This document shows positions 15,048 through 24,269 of a stretch of 50,757 nucleotides of DNA, piece by piece. This stretch comes from Oscillospiraceae bacterium. Lineage in GTDB: Bacteria; Bacillota; Clostridia; Oscillospirales; Oscillospiraceae. The first letter of the stretch is position 1; each line of letters opens with the position of its first letter. A program made the position numbers and the translations under genes. The notes under the pieces are model-generated. The model worked only from the letters and a program-made list of their open reading frames with translations, made no database searches and was not told where the DNA came from. Where the stretch lies: NCBI GenBank assembly GCA_902801295.1, contig CADCHN010000024.1, positions 1 through 50,757 on the forward strand, given 5' to 3'.

Positions 15048-16829
15048 ATGTTTCAGTCCAGAACCCATACCTGCGGCGAGCTGCGGCTTGAAAACGCGGG
15101 CCAGCAGGTAAAAATCGTCGGTTGGATGGAGAATCTCCGCGAGGTCGGCAGCAACTTCGGCTTTGCCGTCGTGCGCGATTTCTACGGCACCACCCAGGTC
15201 GTCGTGGAGACCGAGGAGATGATGCGCGCCTTCAAGGCCATCAACAAGGAGTCCACGATCTCCGTCGAGGGCACCGTGCGCGAGCGCGCCAGCAAGAACC
15301 CCAAGCTCCCCACCGGCGACATCGAGGTCGTACCGGATAAGGTCGAGGTGCTCGGCCGCTGCCGCTATAACGAGCTGCCCTTTGAGATCAACCGCAGCCG
15401 CGAGGCCGACGAGGCGCAGCGCCTCAAGTACCGCTATCTTGACCTGCGCAATCCCGCCGTGAAGAAGAACATCATCCTGCGCTGCCAGGTGGTCGCCGCG
15501 CTGCGCCAGGCCATGACCGAGCACGGCTTTTTGGAGATCACCACCCCGATCCTCACCGCCTCCTCGCCCGAGGGCGCGCGCGACTATCTGGTGCCGGCGC
15601 GCAAGCACCCCGGCAAGTTCTACGCGCTGCCGCAGGCGCCGCAGCAGTTCAAACAGCTGCTGATGACCGCCGGCTTTGACCGCTATTTCCAGATCGCCCC
15701 CTGCTTCCGCGACGAGGACGCCCGCGGCGACCGCAGCCCCGGCGAGTTCTATCAGCTCGATATGGAGATGGCCTTCGCCAGCCAGGACGACGTGTTCGCC
15801 GTGCTGGAGGATGTGCTGCCCCCGATCTTTGCCAAATACGGCACCTATAACGTCGCTTCCTCCGCGCCCTTCCGGCGCATCCCCTATCTCGAGGCCATGG
15901 AGACCTATGGCTCCGACAAGCCCGATCTGCGCATCGACCTGAAGCTGCAGGACATCACCGCCCTGGTGCAGGGCACCGAGTTTGCGCCCTTCGCTCCGGG
16001 CAACACCGTCAAGGCCGTTGCCGTGTCCGGCTGCGTGCTCACCCGCAAGCAGATCGACAAGCTCTGCGCCGATGTGGAGGTGCAGTCCGGCAGCAAGCCC
16101 TACTGGTTCCGTCTGGATGAAAACGGCGAGCTGGTGGGCGGCGTGTCGAAGTTCCTGGCCGACCGCAAGGAGAGCCTCGTTGAGGCTCTGGGGCTGCAGC
16201 CCAACACCCTCGTCGGCGTCGCCGCCGGCAAGCGGGACGCGGCGCTCAAGACCGCCGGCGTGATGCGCAAGATGCTCGGCGCGGCGGTGCCCGGTCACAT
16301 GGACAGGGAGCGCTATGAGTTCTGCTGGATCGTGGACTTCCCGATGTACGAAATCGGCGAGGAGAGCGGCGAGCTGGAATTCTGCCACAATCCCTTCTCG
16401 ATGCCCGCCGGCGGCCTGGAGACGCTGCTCAAGGCCGAGCGCGGGGAGATCGACCCCCTCAGCATCACCGCCGACCAGTACGACCTCGTCTGCAACGGCG
16501 TGGAGCTGTCCTCCGGCGCGGTGCGCAACCACGATCCCGAGATCATGATCAAGGCCTTCGAGATGGTGCGCCTCGGCGAAGAGGACGTCAAAAAGAAATT
16601 CCCCGCCATGTACAACGCCTTCTGCTACGGCGCGCCCCCGCACGCCGGCATCGCCCCGGGCGTGGACCGCATGGTCATGCTGCTCTCCGGCGAGGAGTCG
16701 ATCCGCGAGGTCATTCCCTTCCCGATGAACAAGAACGCCCAGGACGTGATGATGGACGCGCCGTCCGTCGTCACGCAGAAGCAGCTCGACGAGCTGCACA
16801 TCGCGATCACGGCGAAGGAAGAAGAATAA
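15048..16829 (+). CDS. aspS: Aspartyl-tRNA synthetase
   Basis: Class II synthetase of 593 residues, the bacterial length. It has an N-terminal OB-fold anticodon domain (about 1-105), the catalytic core with FRDEDARGDRSPGEF and its LDMEM continuation (motif 2 area), a GAD insertion domain around 290-400, and motif 3 PGVDRMVMLL near the C-terminus. It charges tRNA-Asp. AAAGGA precedes the ATG, and a strong terminator follows. Whether it also charges tRNA-Asn cannot be told from sequence alone. Confidence 0.96.
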   Translation: MFQSRTHTCGELRLENAGQQVKIVGWMENLREVGSNFGFAVVRDFYGTTQVVVETEEMMRAFKAINKESTISVEGTVRERASKNPKLPTGDIEVVPDKVEVLGRCRYNELPFEINRSREADEAQRLKYRYLDLRNPAVKKNIILRCQVVAALRQAMTEHGFLEITTPILTASSPEGARDYLVPARKHPGKFYALPQAPQQFKQLLMTAGFDRYFQIAPCFRDEDARGDRSPGEFYQLDMEMAFASQDDVFAVLEDVLPPIFAKYGTYNVASSAPFRRIPYLEAMETYGSDKPDLRIDLKLQDITALVQGTEFAPFAPGNTVKAVAVSGCVLTRKQIDKLCADVEVQSGSKPYWFRLDENGELVGGVSKFLADRKESLVEALGLQPNTLVGVAAGKRDAALKTAGVMRKMLGAAVPGHMDRERYEFCWIVDFPMYEIGEESGELEFCHNPFSMPAGGLETLLKAERGEIDPLSITADQYDLVCNGVELSSGAVRNHDPEIMIKAFEMVRLGEEDVKKKFPAMYNAFCYGAPPHAGIAPGVDRMVMLLSGEESIREVIPFPMNKNAQDVMMDAPSVVTQKQLDELHIAITAKEEE

Positions 16830-16841
16830 ACACGATATGCG

Positions 16842-16872
16842 CAGGGGCGCTCCCGGAGAGCGCCCCTGTTTT
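16842..16872 (+). terminator. Terminator after hisS-aspS
   Basis: CAGGGGCGCTC / GAGCGCCCCTG, 11 bp with a 5-nt loop, then TTTTG. Confidence 0.9.
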
Positions 16873-16889
16873 GCCAGGGAGGACATGCC

Positions 16890-18407
<1,518 letters not shown>

Positions 18408-18424
18408 CAGACAGGGAGGTCAAT

Positions 18425-19606
18425 ATGACCGATATCATTCTTTGCAAACTGGGCGAAATTGTGCTCAAGGGACTCAACCGCAAGAGCTTTGAGCTCAAGC
18501 TCATGGGCAATATCCGCCGCCGGCTCGCGCCGCTCGGCAAGTTTCGCGTCTACTGCCTGCAGTCCACGGTCTACGTGGAGGCGGAGGACGAGAACGCCGA
18601 CGTTGACGCCGCCTTTGAGGCGCTGAAAAAGGTCTTCGGCATCATCAAGCTCAGCCGCGCCGCGGCCTGCGAGAAGGACCCCGCGGCCATCGCGCGCCGC
18701 GCGATCGAGTATCCGCGCGACGACATGCTCGGGGCAAAGAGCTTCAAGGTCGAATCCAAGCGCAGCGACAAGAGCTTTCCGATGACCTCTATCCAACTCA
18801 GCCAATATGTGGGGGGAGAGCTGGCCGAGGCCTATCCCGACACGGTCGTGGACGTGCACGAGCCCGAGCTGACCGTGTATATCGAGATCCGCGATCTCGC
18901 GGCCTATGTGCACGCGGCGGCGGTGCCAGGCGCTGGCGGCATGCCCGTCGGCTCCAACGGCACGGCGGTGACGCTGCTGTCCGGCGGCATCGACAGCCCC
19001 GTGTCCACCTACATGATCGCCAAAAGGGGCGTGCGCCTCATTCCGATCCATTATTTCTCCTTCCCCTATACCTCCCAGGCTGCCAAGGAAAAGGTCATTG
19101 AGCTTGCCCGCCTGCTGACTGAGTACACCGGCCGCATGACGCTGGAGATCGTGCCCTTCACGCACATCCAGGAGGAGATCCGCGACAAGTGCCCGGAGGA
19201 GTACTTCACGCTCATCATGCGCCGCTTCATGATGCGCATTGCCGAGCGCATCGCGGAAGCGAACGGCGCCAGAGCCATCGTCACCGGCGAAAACCTCGGC
19301 CAGGTGGCGAGCCAGACCATGGAGGCCATGGCCTCCACCCAGGCTGTGACCCATCTGCCGACCCTGCAGCCGCTGGTGGGCATGGACAAGGAGGAAATCG
19401 TGCAGATGGCGCGTAAAATCGGCACCTTCGACACCTCCATCCTGCCCTACGAGGACTGCTGCACGGTGTTCACGCCGCGCCATCCCCGCACCCGCCCGAA
19501 GATCAGCGAGGTGGAGGCCGTGGAGGCCGCACTGGACGTGCAGGCGCTCGTGGAGGAGGCCCTTGCAGGCATCGAAAGGATCAGGCTGGACCATGAAGAG
19601 CTGTAA
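18425..19606 (+). CDS. thiI: tRNA 4-thiouridine synthetase ThiI
   Basis: The 393-residue protein has an NFLD/THUMP region (about 1-165) and a PP-loop pyrophosphatase domain with SGGIDSP at 186-192. It adenylates U8 of tRNA for sulfur insertion and can feed thiazole synthesis. It lacks the C-terminal rhodanese domain of the E. coli enzyme, as is usual in Firmicutes. AGGGAGG precedes the ATG at 18425. It overlaps cinA by 14 nt. No nifS-type desulfurase is adjacent, unlike in many Firmicutes. Confidence 0.94.
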   Translation: MTDIILCKLGEIVLKGLNRKSFELKLMGNIRRRLAPLGKFRVYCLQSTVYVEAEDENADVDAAFEALKKVFGIIKLSRAAACEKDPAAIARRAIEYPRDDMLGAKSFKVESKRSDKSFPMTSIQLSQYVGGELAEAYPDTVVDVHEPELTVYIEIRDLAAYVHAAAVPGAGGMPVGSNGTAVTLLSGGIDSPVSTYMIAKRGVRLIPIHYFSFPYTSQAAKEKVIELARLLTEYTGRMTLEIVPFTHIQEEIRDKCPEEYFTLIMRRFMMRIAERIAEANGARAIVTGENLGQVASQTMEAMASTQAVTHLPTLQPLVGMDKEEIVQMARKIGTFDTSILPYEDCCTVFTPRHPRTRPKISEVEAVEAALDVQALVEEALAGIERIRLDHEEL

Positions 19607-20861
19607 CACCGAGATTTTGTCCGTCGGCACGGAGCTGCTGCTCGGCCACGTCACCAACACGGACGCGCGGGATATCTCCGAGCTCTTAAGCCGGATCGGC
19701 GTCAACGTGCGCTGGCACACCGTGGTGGGCGACAACCCCGGCCGCCTGCGCGAGTGCGTGGAGATCGCAAAGAGCCGTGCGGACGTCATCATCACCACCG
19801 GCGGACTTGGCCCCACCTGCGACGACCTGACGAAAAAGGTGCTGGCCGAGGCCTTCGGCCTGCCGCTTGTGCGAAACGAGGCGGAGTATGAAGGGCTCTA
19901 CGACTATATCCGCCCCGACCGGGAGTTCACACCCAACAACTTCGCGCAGGCCGATCTGCCGGAGGGCTGCACCGTGTTCCACAACGACTGGGGTACCGCG
20001 CCGGGCTGCGCCTTTGAGGCGGAGGGGAAAATCGTCGTCATGATGCCCGGCCCGCCCAATGAGTGCGTGCCGATGTTCAGGACGTATGCGATCCCATATC
20101 TGCAAAAGCTCTCGGACGAGCTGATCGTCAGCCATTCGCTGCGCATCTTCGGCATGGGCGAGAGTACGGTGGATCAGATCTTCCGCGACGACATGAACGC
20201 GATGTCGAACCCCAGCATGGCGCCCTACGCCAAGGAATGCGACTGCCTGCTGCAGATCACCGCCAAGGCGCGCAGCGAGCAGGAGGCCGAGGCGATGATC
20301 CGCCCCGTGATGGAGCGGGCGCGCCGCCGCCTGGGCGACGTGGTCTACGGCGAGGATGTGGAGACGCTGGAGGAGGCCGTGCTGCAGATCCTCAAGGAGC
20401 GTCCCGCGACCTTCGCCGCGGCGGAGAGCTGCACCGGCGGCGATGTCGCCCGGCGCTTTACCGAGCTGCCCGGCGCGAGCGCCTTCTTCCTCGGCGGCGT
20501 CGTGAGCTACACCAACGGCGTCAAGGCCGGGGTGCTGGGCATCGACCCGGCGCTCATTGAAGAAAAGGGCGCGGTGAGCTTTGAGGTCGCCAAAGAGATG
20601 GCCGAGCGCGTGCGCGGACTCACCGGCGCGGACATCGGCCTCGGCGTGACGGGCCTTGCCGGGCCGGACGGCGACGGCGTGCACGAGGTCGGCACGGTTT
20701 TCGTGTCGATGGCAGTCGAGGGAAAGACCTGGGTGCGTCAGCTGCATCTCGGCACCTTCCGAACCCGCAGCTTCATCCGCCGCATGGCCGGCAACCACCT
20801 CTTTGATATGATGCGCCGCTGGCTCACCGGACTGGAGATGCCGGAGAACGTCCGTTCTTGA
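19593..20861 (+). CDS. cinA: CinA: competence/damage-inducible protein, nicotinamide-nucleotide amidase
   Basis: The 422-residue protein has an N-terminal MoCF-like domain (EILSVGTELLLGHVTNTDAR, GGLGPTCDDLTK) and a C-terminal PncC/CinA domain (AAAESCTGG, TGLAGPDG). Such two-domain proteins cleave ADP-ribose and/or deamidate NMN in NAD recycling. The ATG at 19593 is within the end of thiI with AAAGGA upstream, so the two are coupled. The promoter of the next gene overlaps its 3' end. Confidence 0.93.
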   Translation: MKSCNTEILSVGTELLLGHVTNTDARDISELLSRIGVNVRWHTVVGDNPGRLRECVEIAKSRADVIITTGGLGPTCDDLTKKVLAEAFGLPLVRNEAEYEGLYDYIRPDREFTPNNFAQADLPEGCTVFHNDWGTAPGCAFEAEGKIVVMMPGPPNECVPMFRTYAIPYLQKLSDELIVSHSLRIFGMGESTVDQIFRDDMNAMSNPSMAPYAKECDCLLQITAKARSEQEAEAMIRPVMERARRRLGDVVYGEDVETLEEAVLQILKERPATFAAAESCTGGDVARRFTELPGASAFFLGGVVSYTNGVKAGVLGIDPALIEEKGAVSFEVAKEMAERVRGLTGADIGLGVTGLAGPDGDGVHEVGTVFVSMAVEGKTWVRQLHLGTFRTRSFIRRMAGNHLFDMMRRWLTGLEMPENVRS

Positions 20862-20886
20862 CAGAGGACACAGAGCCTGTTATAAT
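20858..20886 (+). promoter_or_regulatory. Consensus promoter of the Gdx gene
   Basis: TTGACA (20858-20863), exactly 17 bp, TATAAT (20881-20886): a perfect sigma-A consensus. The predicted start is near 20893, at the first base of the leader hairpin. So strong a promoter suggests control downstream, in the leader. Confidence 0.9.
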
Positions 20887-20892
20887 CACTCC

Positions 20893-20964
20893 GCTGCCGC
20901 CGGGCAGCCAAAACGCCAGAACTCATGTCGTTAGGCCTTTGAAGACATGAGATCCGGCGTTTTT
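20893..20964 (+). promoter_or_regulatory. Two-hairpin leader ending in a terminator; candidate guanidine riboswitch
   Basis: Hairpin 1 is GCTGCC-gccg-GGCAGC (20893-20908). Hairpin 2 has an outer stem AAAACGCC/GGCGTTTT (20910-20917 with 20956-20963), AGAA/ATCC internal loop, an inner 8-bp stem CTCATGTC/GACATGAG and a 14-nt loop containing TTAGGCCTTT, and ends in TTTTTA like an intrinsic terminator. GCC in loop 1 can pair with GGC in loop 2 to form a kissing contact. The downstream gene is Gdx-type, and guanidine riboswitches control such exporters; the class IV (mepA) switch has two hairpins and a terminator. The class match is not verified. Confidence 0.55.
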
Positions 20965-20991
20965 ATATTTCTGCTGTGGGAGGACGAACCA

Positions 20992-21306
20992 ATGGAATGG
21001 CTGTATCTTCTGCTGGCCGCGGTTTTTGAGGTGAGCTGGGCAATCGCGATGAAGTACTCGGAGGGTTTTTCCCGGCTGCTGCCGAGCCTGATTACCGCAG
21101 TCGGCTATCTGGCCAGCGCGCTGTTCTTGTCTCTGGCGCTGAAAAAGCTGCCCCTCGGCACAGCTTACGCCATGTGGACGGGCTTCGGCATTGTCGGCAC
21201 CTCGGTGCTGGGCGTGCTGCTGTTTCAAGAGACGCTGAACGCCGCGCAGATTCTCTGCGTGCTGATGATCTGTGGCGGGATCGCTGGGCTGAAGCTGCTG
21301 GGTTAG
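20992..21306 (+). CDS. gdx: Guanidinium exporter, SMR family (Gdx/SugE type)
   Basis: The 104-residue protein has four transmembrane segments, as in SMR transporters. It has all Gdx-type binding positions as I recall them: Glu13, Trp16, Ser42, Tyr59 and Trp62, with FEVSWAI and LPLGTAYAMWTG motifs. Gdx exchanges guanidinium for protons; it works as a dual-topology dimer, so one gene suffices. The ATG at 20992 has GGGAGGACG upstream; a start at 20947 would sit within the leader hairpin. It ends 4 nt into the convergent SSB-like gene. A quaternary-ammonium exporter is less likely. Confidence 0.88.
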   Translation: MEWLYLLLAAVFEVSWAIAMKYSEGFSRLLPSLITAVGYLASALFLSLALKKLPLGTAYAMWTGFGIVGTSVLGVLLFQETLNAAQILCVLMICGGIAGLKLLG

Positions 21307-21914
21307 GGCTCCAGCCGTTCGATTTCGGCGGCGGAGACCTCGTAGGCGACCTTTTCCAGCGGCCCGTCCTCGGTCATTTTGATATACGGTCGGCTCTGAA
21401 CGCGCCCGGCCAGCTGCACCCGGGCGCCGACCTCCCAGGCGGCCGCCTCCCGCGCCATCGGCCCCCAGCAGATGCAGGGCAGATAGTCCGAGCGCCCATA
21501 GGGGCGGTTGACGGCCAGCATCAGGTCGCAGATATCCCGCCCCATCGGTGTGCGGCGCAGCTTTGGCGGCTTGCAGAGCGCGCCGCGCAGCTGCGTGAAG
21601 TTCTCGTCCGGCTCCCCGCAAAACGCCAGCGTGCGGGCAAACACCGTGATGACGAGCCTGGCTCCCTCGCCGCTGCGGTTGTTGAAGCTGCGCAGCTCGC
21701 CGCTCACGCGCAGCTTGTCCGCCTCCTGCAGCTCCAGCGCCTCCAGCTGCCCGCGGCGCAGCAGGAGAGGGATCTCGTCCTCCGCGCCCGAGAGCCGCTG
21801 CACCGTCAGCGGCAGCCGGTAAAAAGCCTCGCCGCGGCTCTCATGGGACAGCGTCGGCCGCCCCGCCGCCGTTCCCACCAGACGCACGATATTGTTCTCC
21901 GGGATCAGTTCCAT
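21303..21914 (-). CDS. SSB-like protein with two OB-fold segments
   Basis: The 203-residue protein shows two stretches with primosomal SSB-like patterns: NIVRLVGTAAGRP in the first half (about 8-105) and FTQLRGALCKPPKLRRTPMG then VGARVQLAGRVQSRPY in the second (about 105-195). It lacks the acidic C-terminal tail of canonical SSB, so it may be an accessory ssDNA-binding protein rather than the replication SSB. The ATG at 21914 has GAGGTG 8 nt upstream. Its 3' end overlaps the gdx stop by 4 nt in convergent orientation, and no terminator is visible between the two. Confidence 0.72.
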   Translation of the reverse strand: MELIPENNIVRLVGTAAGRPTLSHESRGEAFYRLPLTVQRLSGAEDEIPLLLRRGQLEALELQEADKLRVSGELRSFNNRSGEGARLVITVFARTLAFCGEPDENFTQLRGALCKPPKLRRTPMGRDICDLMLAVNRPYGRSDYLPCICWGPMAREAAAWEVGARVQLAGRVQSRPYIKMTEDGPLEKVAYEVSAAEIERLEP

Positions 21915-21968
21915 AGCTTTCGCACCTCGCAACAAAGATAGATGCTTCATCATATTAGCGGCGGACTC

Positions 21969-21997
21969 TTGAATATGCCGGGCAAAACAGGTATAAT
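21969..21997 (+). promoter_or_regulatory. Promoter of deoC
   Basis: TTGAAT (21969-21974), 17-bp spacer, TATAAT (21992-21997). Confidence 0.75.
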
Positions 21998-22026
21998 ACA
22001 GTCAACTTGCGAAAGGAGCCAATTTC

Positions 22027-22710
22027 ATGGAAATCAGAGAAATTCTTGAAAAATGCGATCACACCCTGTTGCGCGTGGACTGCACGAGCGAAGAGATTCG
22101 CCGCCTCTGCGACCAGGGCATCAAATATCACTGCGCCAGCGTCTGCATCCCGCCCTGCCACGTGGCCGGCGCGAAGCGCTATGTCGGCGACCGGCTGAAG
22201 ATCTGCACGGTCATCGGCTTCCCCAACGGCTATATGACCTCCGCCGCCAAGGCTTTTGAGGCCGCCGACGCCGTCGCTAACGGCGCGGACGAGGTGGATA
22301 TGGTCATCAACCTCTCCATGGTCAAGGACGGCTGCTGGGCCGATGTGGAAAAAGACATCCGCGCCGTGCGCGAGGCCACGCGCGGCACGCTGCTCAAGGT
22401 CATCATCGAGTGCTGCCTGCTGACCGAGGAAGAGAAGATCCGTCTCTGCCACATCGTGTCCGATTGCGGCTGCGAGTACATCAAGACCTCCACGGGCTTT
22501 TCCAAGGGCGGCGCCACCCGCGAGGATGTGGCCCTGCTGCGCGCCAACGTCGCGCCCGAGGTGAAGGTCAAGGCCGCCGGCGGCATCTCCTCTCTGCAGG
22601 ACGCGGAGGACTTCATTGCCCTCGGCGCCGACCGTCTCGGCACCAGCCGTATCGTCAAGCTCGCCATGGAGCTGGAAAAGGCCGAAGGCGCCCCGCAGGA
22701 AAAAACCTGA
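22027..22710 (+). CDS. deoC: Deoxyribose-phosphate aldolase
   Basis: Class I aldolase of 227 residues that splits 2-deoxyribose-5-phosphate into acetaldehyde and glyceraldehyde-3-phosphate. The Schiff-base lysine is Lys153 in YIKTSTGF; Asp91 (EVDMVIN) and Lys182 (KVKAAGG) form the rest of the site. It ends nucleoside catabolism that starts with DeoD at 45 kb, though phosphopentomutase is not in the window. AAAGGAG precedes the ATG. It has its own promoter. Confidence 0.95.
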   Translation: MEIREILEKCDHTLLRVDCTSEEIRRLCDQGIKYHCASVCIPPCHVAGAKRYVGDRLKICTVIGFPNGYMTSAAKAFEAADAVANGADEVDMVINLSMVKDGCWADVEKDIRAVREATRGTLLKVIIECCLLTEEEKIRLCHIVSDCGCEYIKTSTGFSKGGATREDVALLRANVAPEVKVKAAGGISSLQDAEDFIALGADRLGTSRIVKLAMELEKAEGAPQEKT

Positions 22711-22749
22711 GCATAGCGGAAAAATCCCCCGCATAAGCTGAAAAAGGAC

Positions 22750-22778
22750 TTGACAACGGGGGAACGGTCTGTTATATT
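22750..22778 (+). promoter_or_regulatory. Promoter of infC-rpmI-rplT
   Basis: TTGACA (22750-22755), 17-bp spacer, TATATT (22773-22778). Confidence 0.82.
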
Positions 22779-22784
22779 AACAAG

Positions 22785-22919
22785 GCTTAAAACAAAGAAG
22801 GTACGGCATCCCCGTCCTCACCCGGCGGCATCAGGCCAGCTGCGGTCAATAAAAGCATTGCCCACTTCGGTGGGATTAACGGTGTTTTTACGCGCGGATG
22901 CTGTGCATCCGCGCTTTTT
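22785..22919 (+). promoter_or_regulatory. infC leader with L20-type attenuator
   Basis: The roughly 150-nt leader has a CCCAC-TTCG-GTGGG hairpin (22861-22874) and then a strong terminator, GCGCGGATGC-tgt-GCATCCGCGC followed by TTTTTA (22892-22919), 20 nt before the infC start. In Firmicutes ribosomal protein L20 binds the infC leader and causes premature termination (Rfam L20_leader). The same function is inferred here from position; the L20-binding site was not identified. Confidence 0.75.
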
Positions 22920-22939
22920 ATTCACGGAGGTGTTTGACA

Positions 22940-23530
22940 ATCGCAAACTTGGCTCATCAGATCAACGAAGAGATCACCGACAAGGAAGTGCGCCTGATCG
23001 GCAGCGAGGGCGAACAGCTGGGCATCATGTCCGCTGACGAAGCGCTCAAAATCGCCATCGAGCACGACCTCGACCTGGTCAAGATCGCGCCGGGCTCCAA
23101 TCCGCCTGTCTGCCGCGTGATGGACTATGGCAAGTACCGCTTCGAGCAGACCAAAAAGGAAAAAGAAGCCAAGAAAAACCAGCGCATCATCGAGGTCAAG
23201 GAGATCCGCATGTCTCCCGGCATCGACACGAACGACTTTAACACGAAGCTGAAGAACGCACAGAAGTTCCTGTCCGACGGCGACCGTGTGAAGGTGTCTG
23301 TGCGGTTCCGCGGCAGAGAGATGGCTCACACCGACATCGGCGAAGTGTTGCTGCGCGATTTTGCGGACAAGTGCGCCGAGATCGCCAATCTCGACAAGGC
23401 GCCGAAGCTGGAGGGACGCAATATGTCCATTTTCCTCTCGCCGAAGCCCGTCACCCCGCCGAAAAAGCCGGCCAAGCCCAAAGCGCCGAAGCCCGCCCAG
23501 GCTGAGGAAACCAAGGAGAGCGCCGAATAA
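22940..23530 (+). CDS. infC: Translation initiation factor IF-3, likely ATC start codon
   Basis: The 196-residue protein has the IF-3 N domain (HQINEEITDKEVRLIGSEGE, about 6-75), a basic linker (KEKEAKKNQRI), the C domain to about 170, and a Pro/Lys/Ala-rich tail with PKKPAKPKAPKPAQ. GGAGG at 22926-22930 lies 9 nt from ATC at 22940; the TTG at 22934 is too close and the TTG at 22949 too far. IF-3 rejects AUU/AUC starts, so this is the likely autoregulatory start known in E. coli infC. It heads infC-rpmI-rplT. Confidence 0.9.
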   Translation: MANLAHQINEEITDKEVRLIGSEGEQLGIMSADEALKIAIEHDLDLVKIAPGSNPPVCRVMDYGKYRFEQTKKEKEAKKNQRIIEVKEIRMSPGIDTNDFNTKLKNAQKFLSDGDRVKVSVRFRGREMAHTDIGEVLLRDFADKCAEIANLDKAPKLEGRNMSIFLSPKPVTPPKKPAKPKAPKPAQAEETKESAE

Positions 23531-23598
23531 ACCGGCGCTGTCCCAAACGAAGTAAATGACAGGACGTTTCCTGTGACAGTACGGAAGGAGAAAACATC

Positions 23599-23796
23599 AT
23601 GCCCAAACTGAAAACCCACAGCGGTGCAAAGAAGAGATTCAATCTCACCAAGACCGGTAAGGTAAAACGCGCCCACGCGTTCAAGAGCCATATCCTCACC
23701 AAGAAGGACACCAAGCGCTGCCGTCGTCTGCGTTCCGAGACCTACGCCGACAAGACCAACGTGGCTGCGATCAAGAAAATGATCCCTTACAAATAA
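23599..23796 (+). CDS. rpmI: 50S ribosomal protein L35
   Basis: The 65-residue, strongly basic protein begins [14 protein letters not shown] and holds [14 protein letters not shown], both family signatures. It follows infC by 68 nt; AAGGAG precedes the ATG. Confidence 0.96.
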   Translation: MPKLKTHSGAKKRFNLTKTGKVKRAHAFKSHILTKKDTKRCRRLRSETYADKTNVAAIKKMIPYK

Positions 23797-23827
23797 GGGC
23801 TGAGCTGAGTATAGGAGGATGAAATAA

Positions 23828-24141
23828 ATGGCTAGAGTTAAAGGCGCAATGATGACCCGCAAGCACAGAAATAAGGTGCTTGGTCTGGCGAAGGGTTACT
23901 GGGGCAACAAGTCCCGTCACTATATGCTTACGTCGGCCGCAAGCAGAAGAAGAGAGACTTCCGTCAGCTCTGGATCACCCGCATCAGCGCGGGCTGCAAG
24001 GCCAACGGCATGAACTACTCCACCTTCATGCACGGTCTGAAGCTGGCCGGCGTCGACATGAACCGCAAGATGCTGTCCGAGACCGCCATCCACGACCCTG
24101 CCGCTTTCACCGCTCTCTGCGAGCTGGCGAAGAACGCGTAA
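23828..24141 (+). pseudogene. rplT: 50S ribosomal protein L20, frameshifted by an internal deletion
   Basis: The ATG at 23828 (GGAGG upstream) opens [32 protein letters not shown], correct for L20. After codon 31 (His, 23918-23920) the sequence goes directly to TATGCTTACGTC, which encodes YAYVGRK and continues the protein in a different frame to a TAA at 24139-24141. The expected 12 or so residues between (the QAVMKSL-type stretch) are missing: about 37 nt are deleted, and the first frame reads nonsense to a stop near 24013. Total length would otherwise be about 116 residues. L20 is needed early in 50S assembly, so an assembly error or mixed population is likely; a true loss is less likely. 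Confidence 0.85.
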
Positions 24142-24156
24142 TCATTTCGCAACGAT

Positions 24157-24192
24157 AAAAACCGTGTGCTGAAGCTTCAGCACACGGTTTTT
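24157..24192 (+). terminator. Terminator of infC-rpmI-rplT
   Basis: Fully palindromic AAAAACCGTGTGCTGA...TCAGCACACGGTTTTT with T-tail, 15 nt after the rplT stop. Confidence 0.93.
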
Positions 24193-24221
24193 TCTTAATC
24201 AATTTTTAAACGCTTCGGGGC

Positions 24222-24250
24222 TTGGAACTTAAACAATTATCGGCTACAAT
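24222..24250 (+). promoter_or_regulatory. Promoter of the two-component system
   Basis: TTGGAA (24222-24227), 17-bp spacer, TACAAT (24245-24250). Confidence 0.65.
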
Positions 24251-24269
24251 ACGAACGAGGTGAAGAGAG

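Noticed and set aside
13107..16886. A very long open frame (over 1200 codons) on the minus strand opposite hisS-aspS
   Set aside because: It is antisense to two unmistakable synthetase genes; long open frames opposite coding DNA are expected at this GC content, and its translation is His/Arg/Ala/Gly-rich with no family resemblance.
20947..20991. An N-terminal extension of the Gdx protein
   Set aside because: The start would lie inside the leader hairpin with no RBS; the ATG at 20992 has a good RBS and places Glu13 and Trp16 at the family positions.
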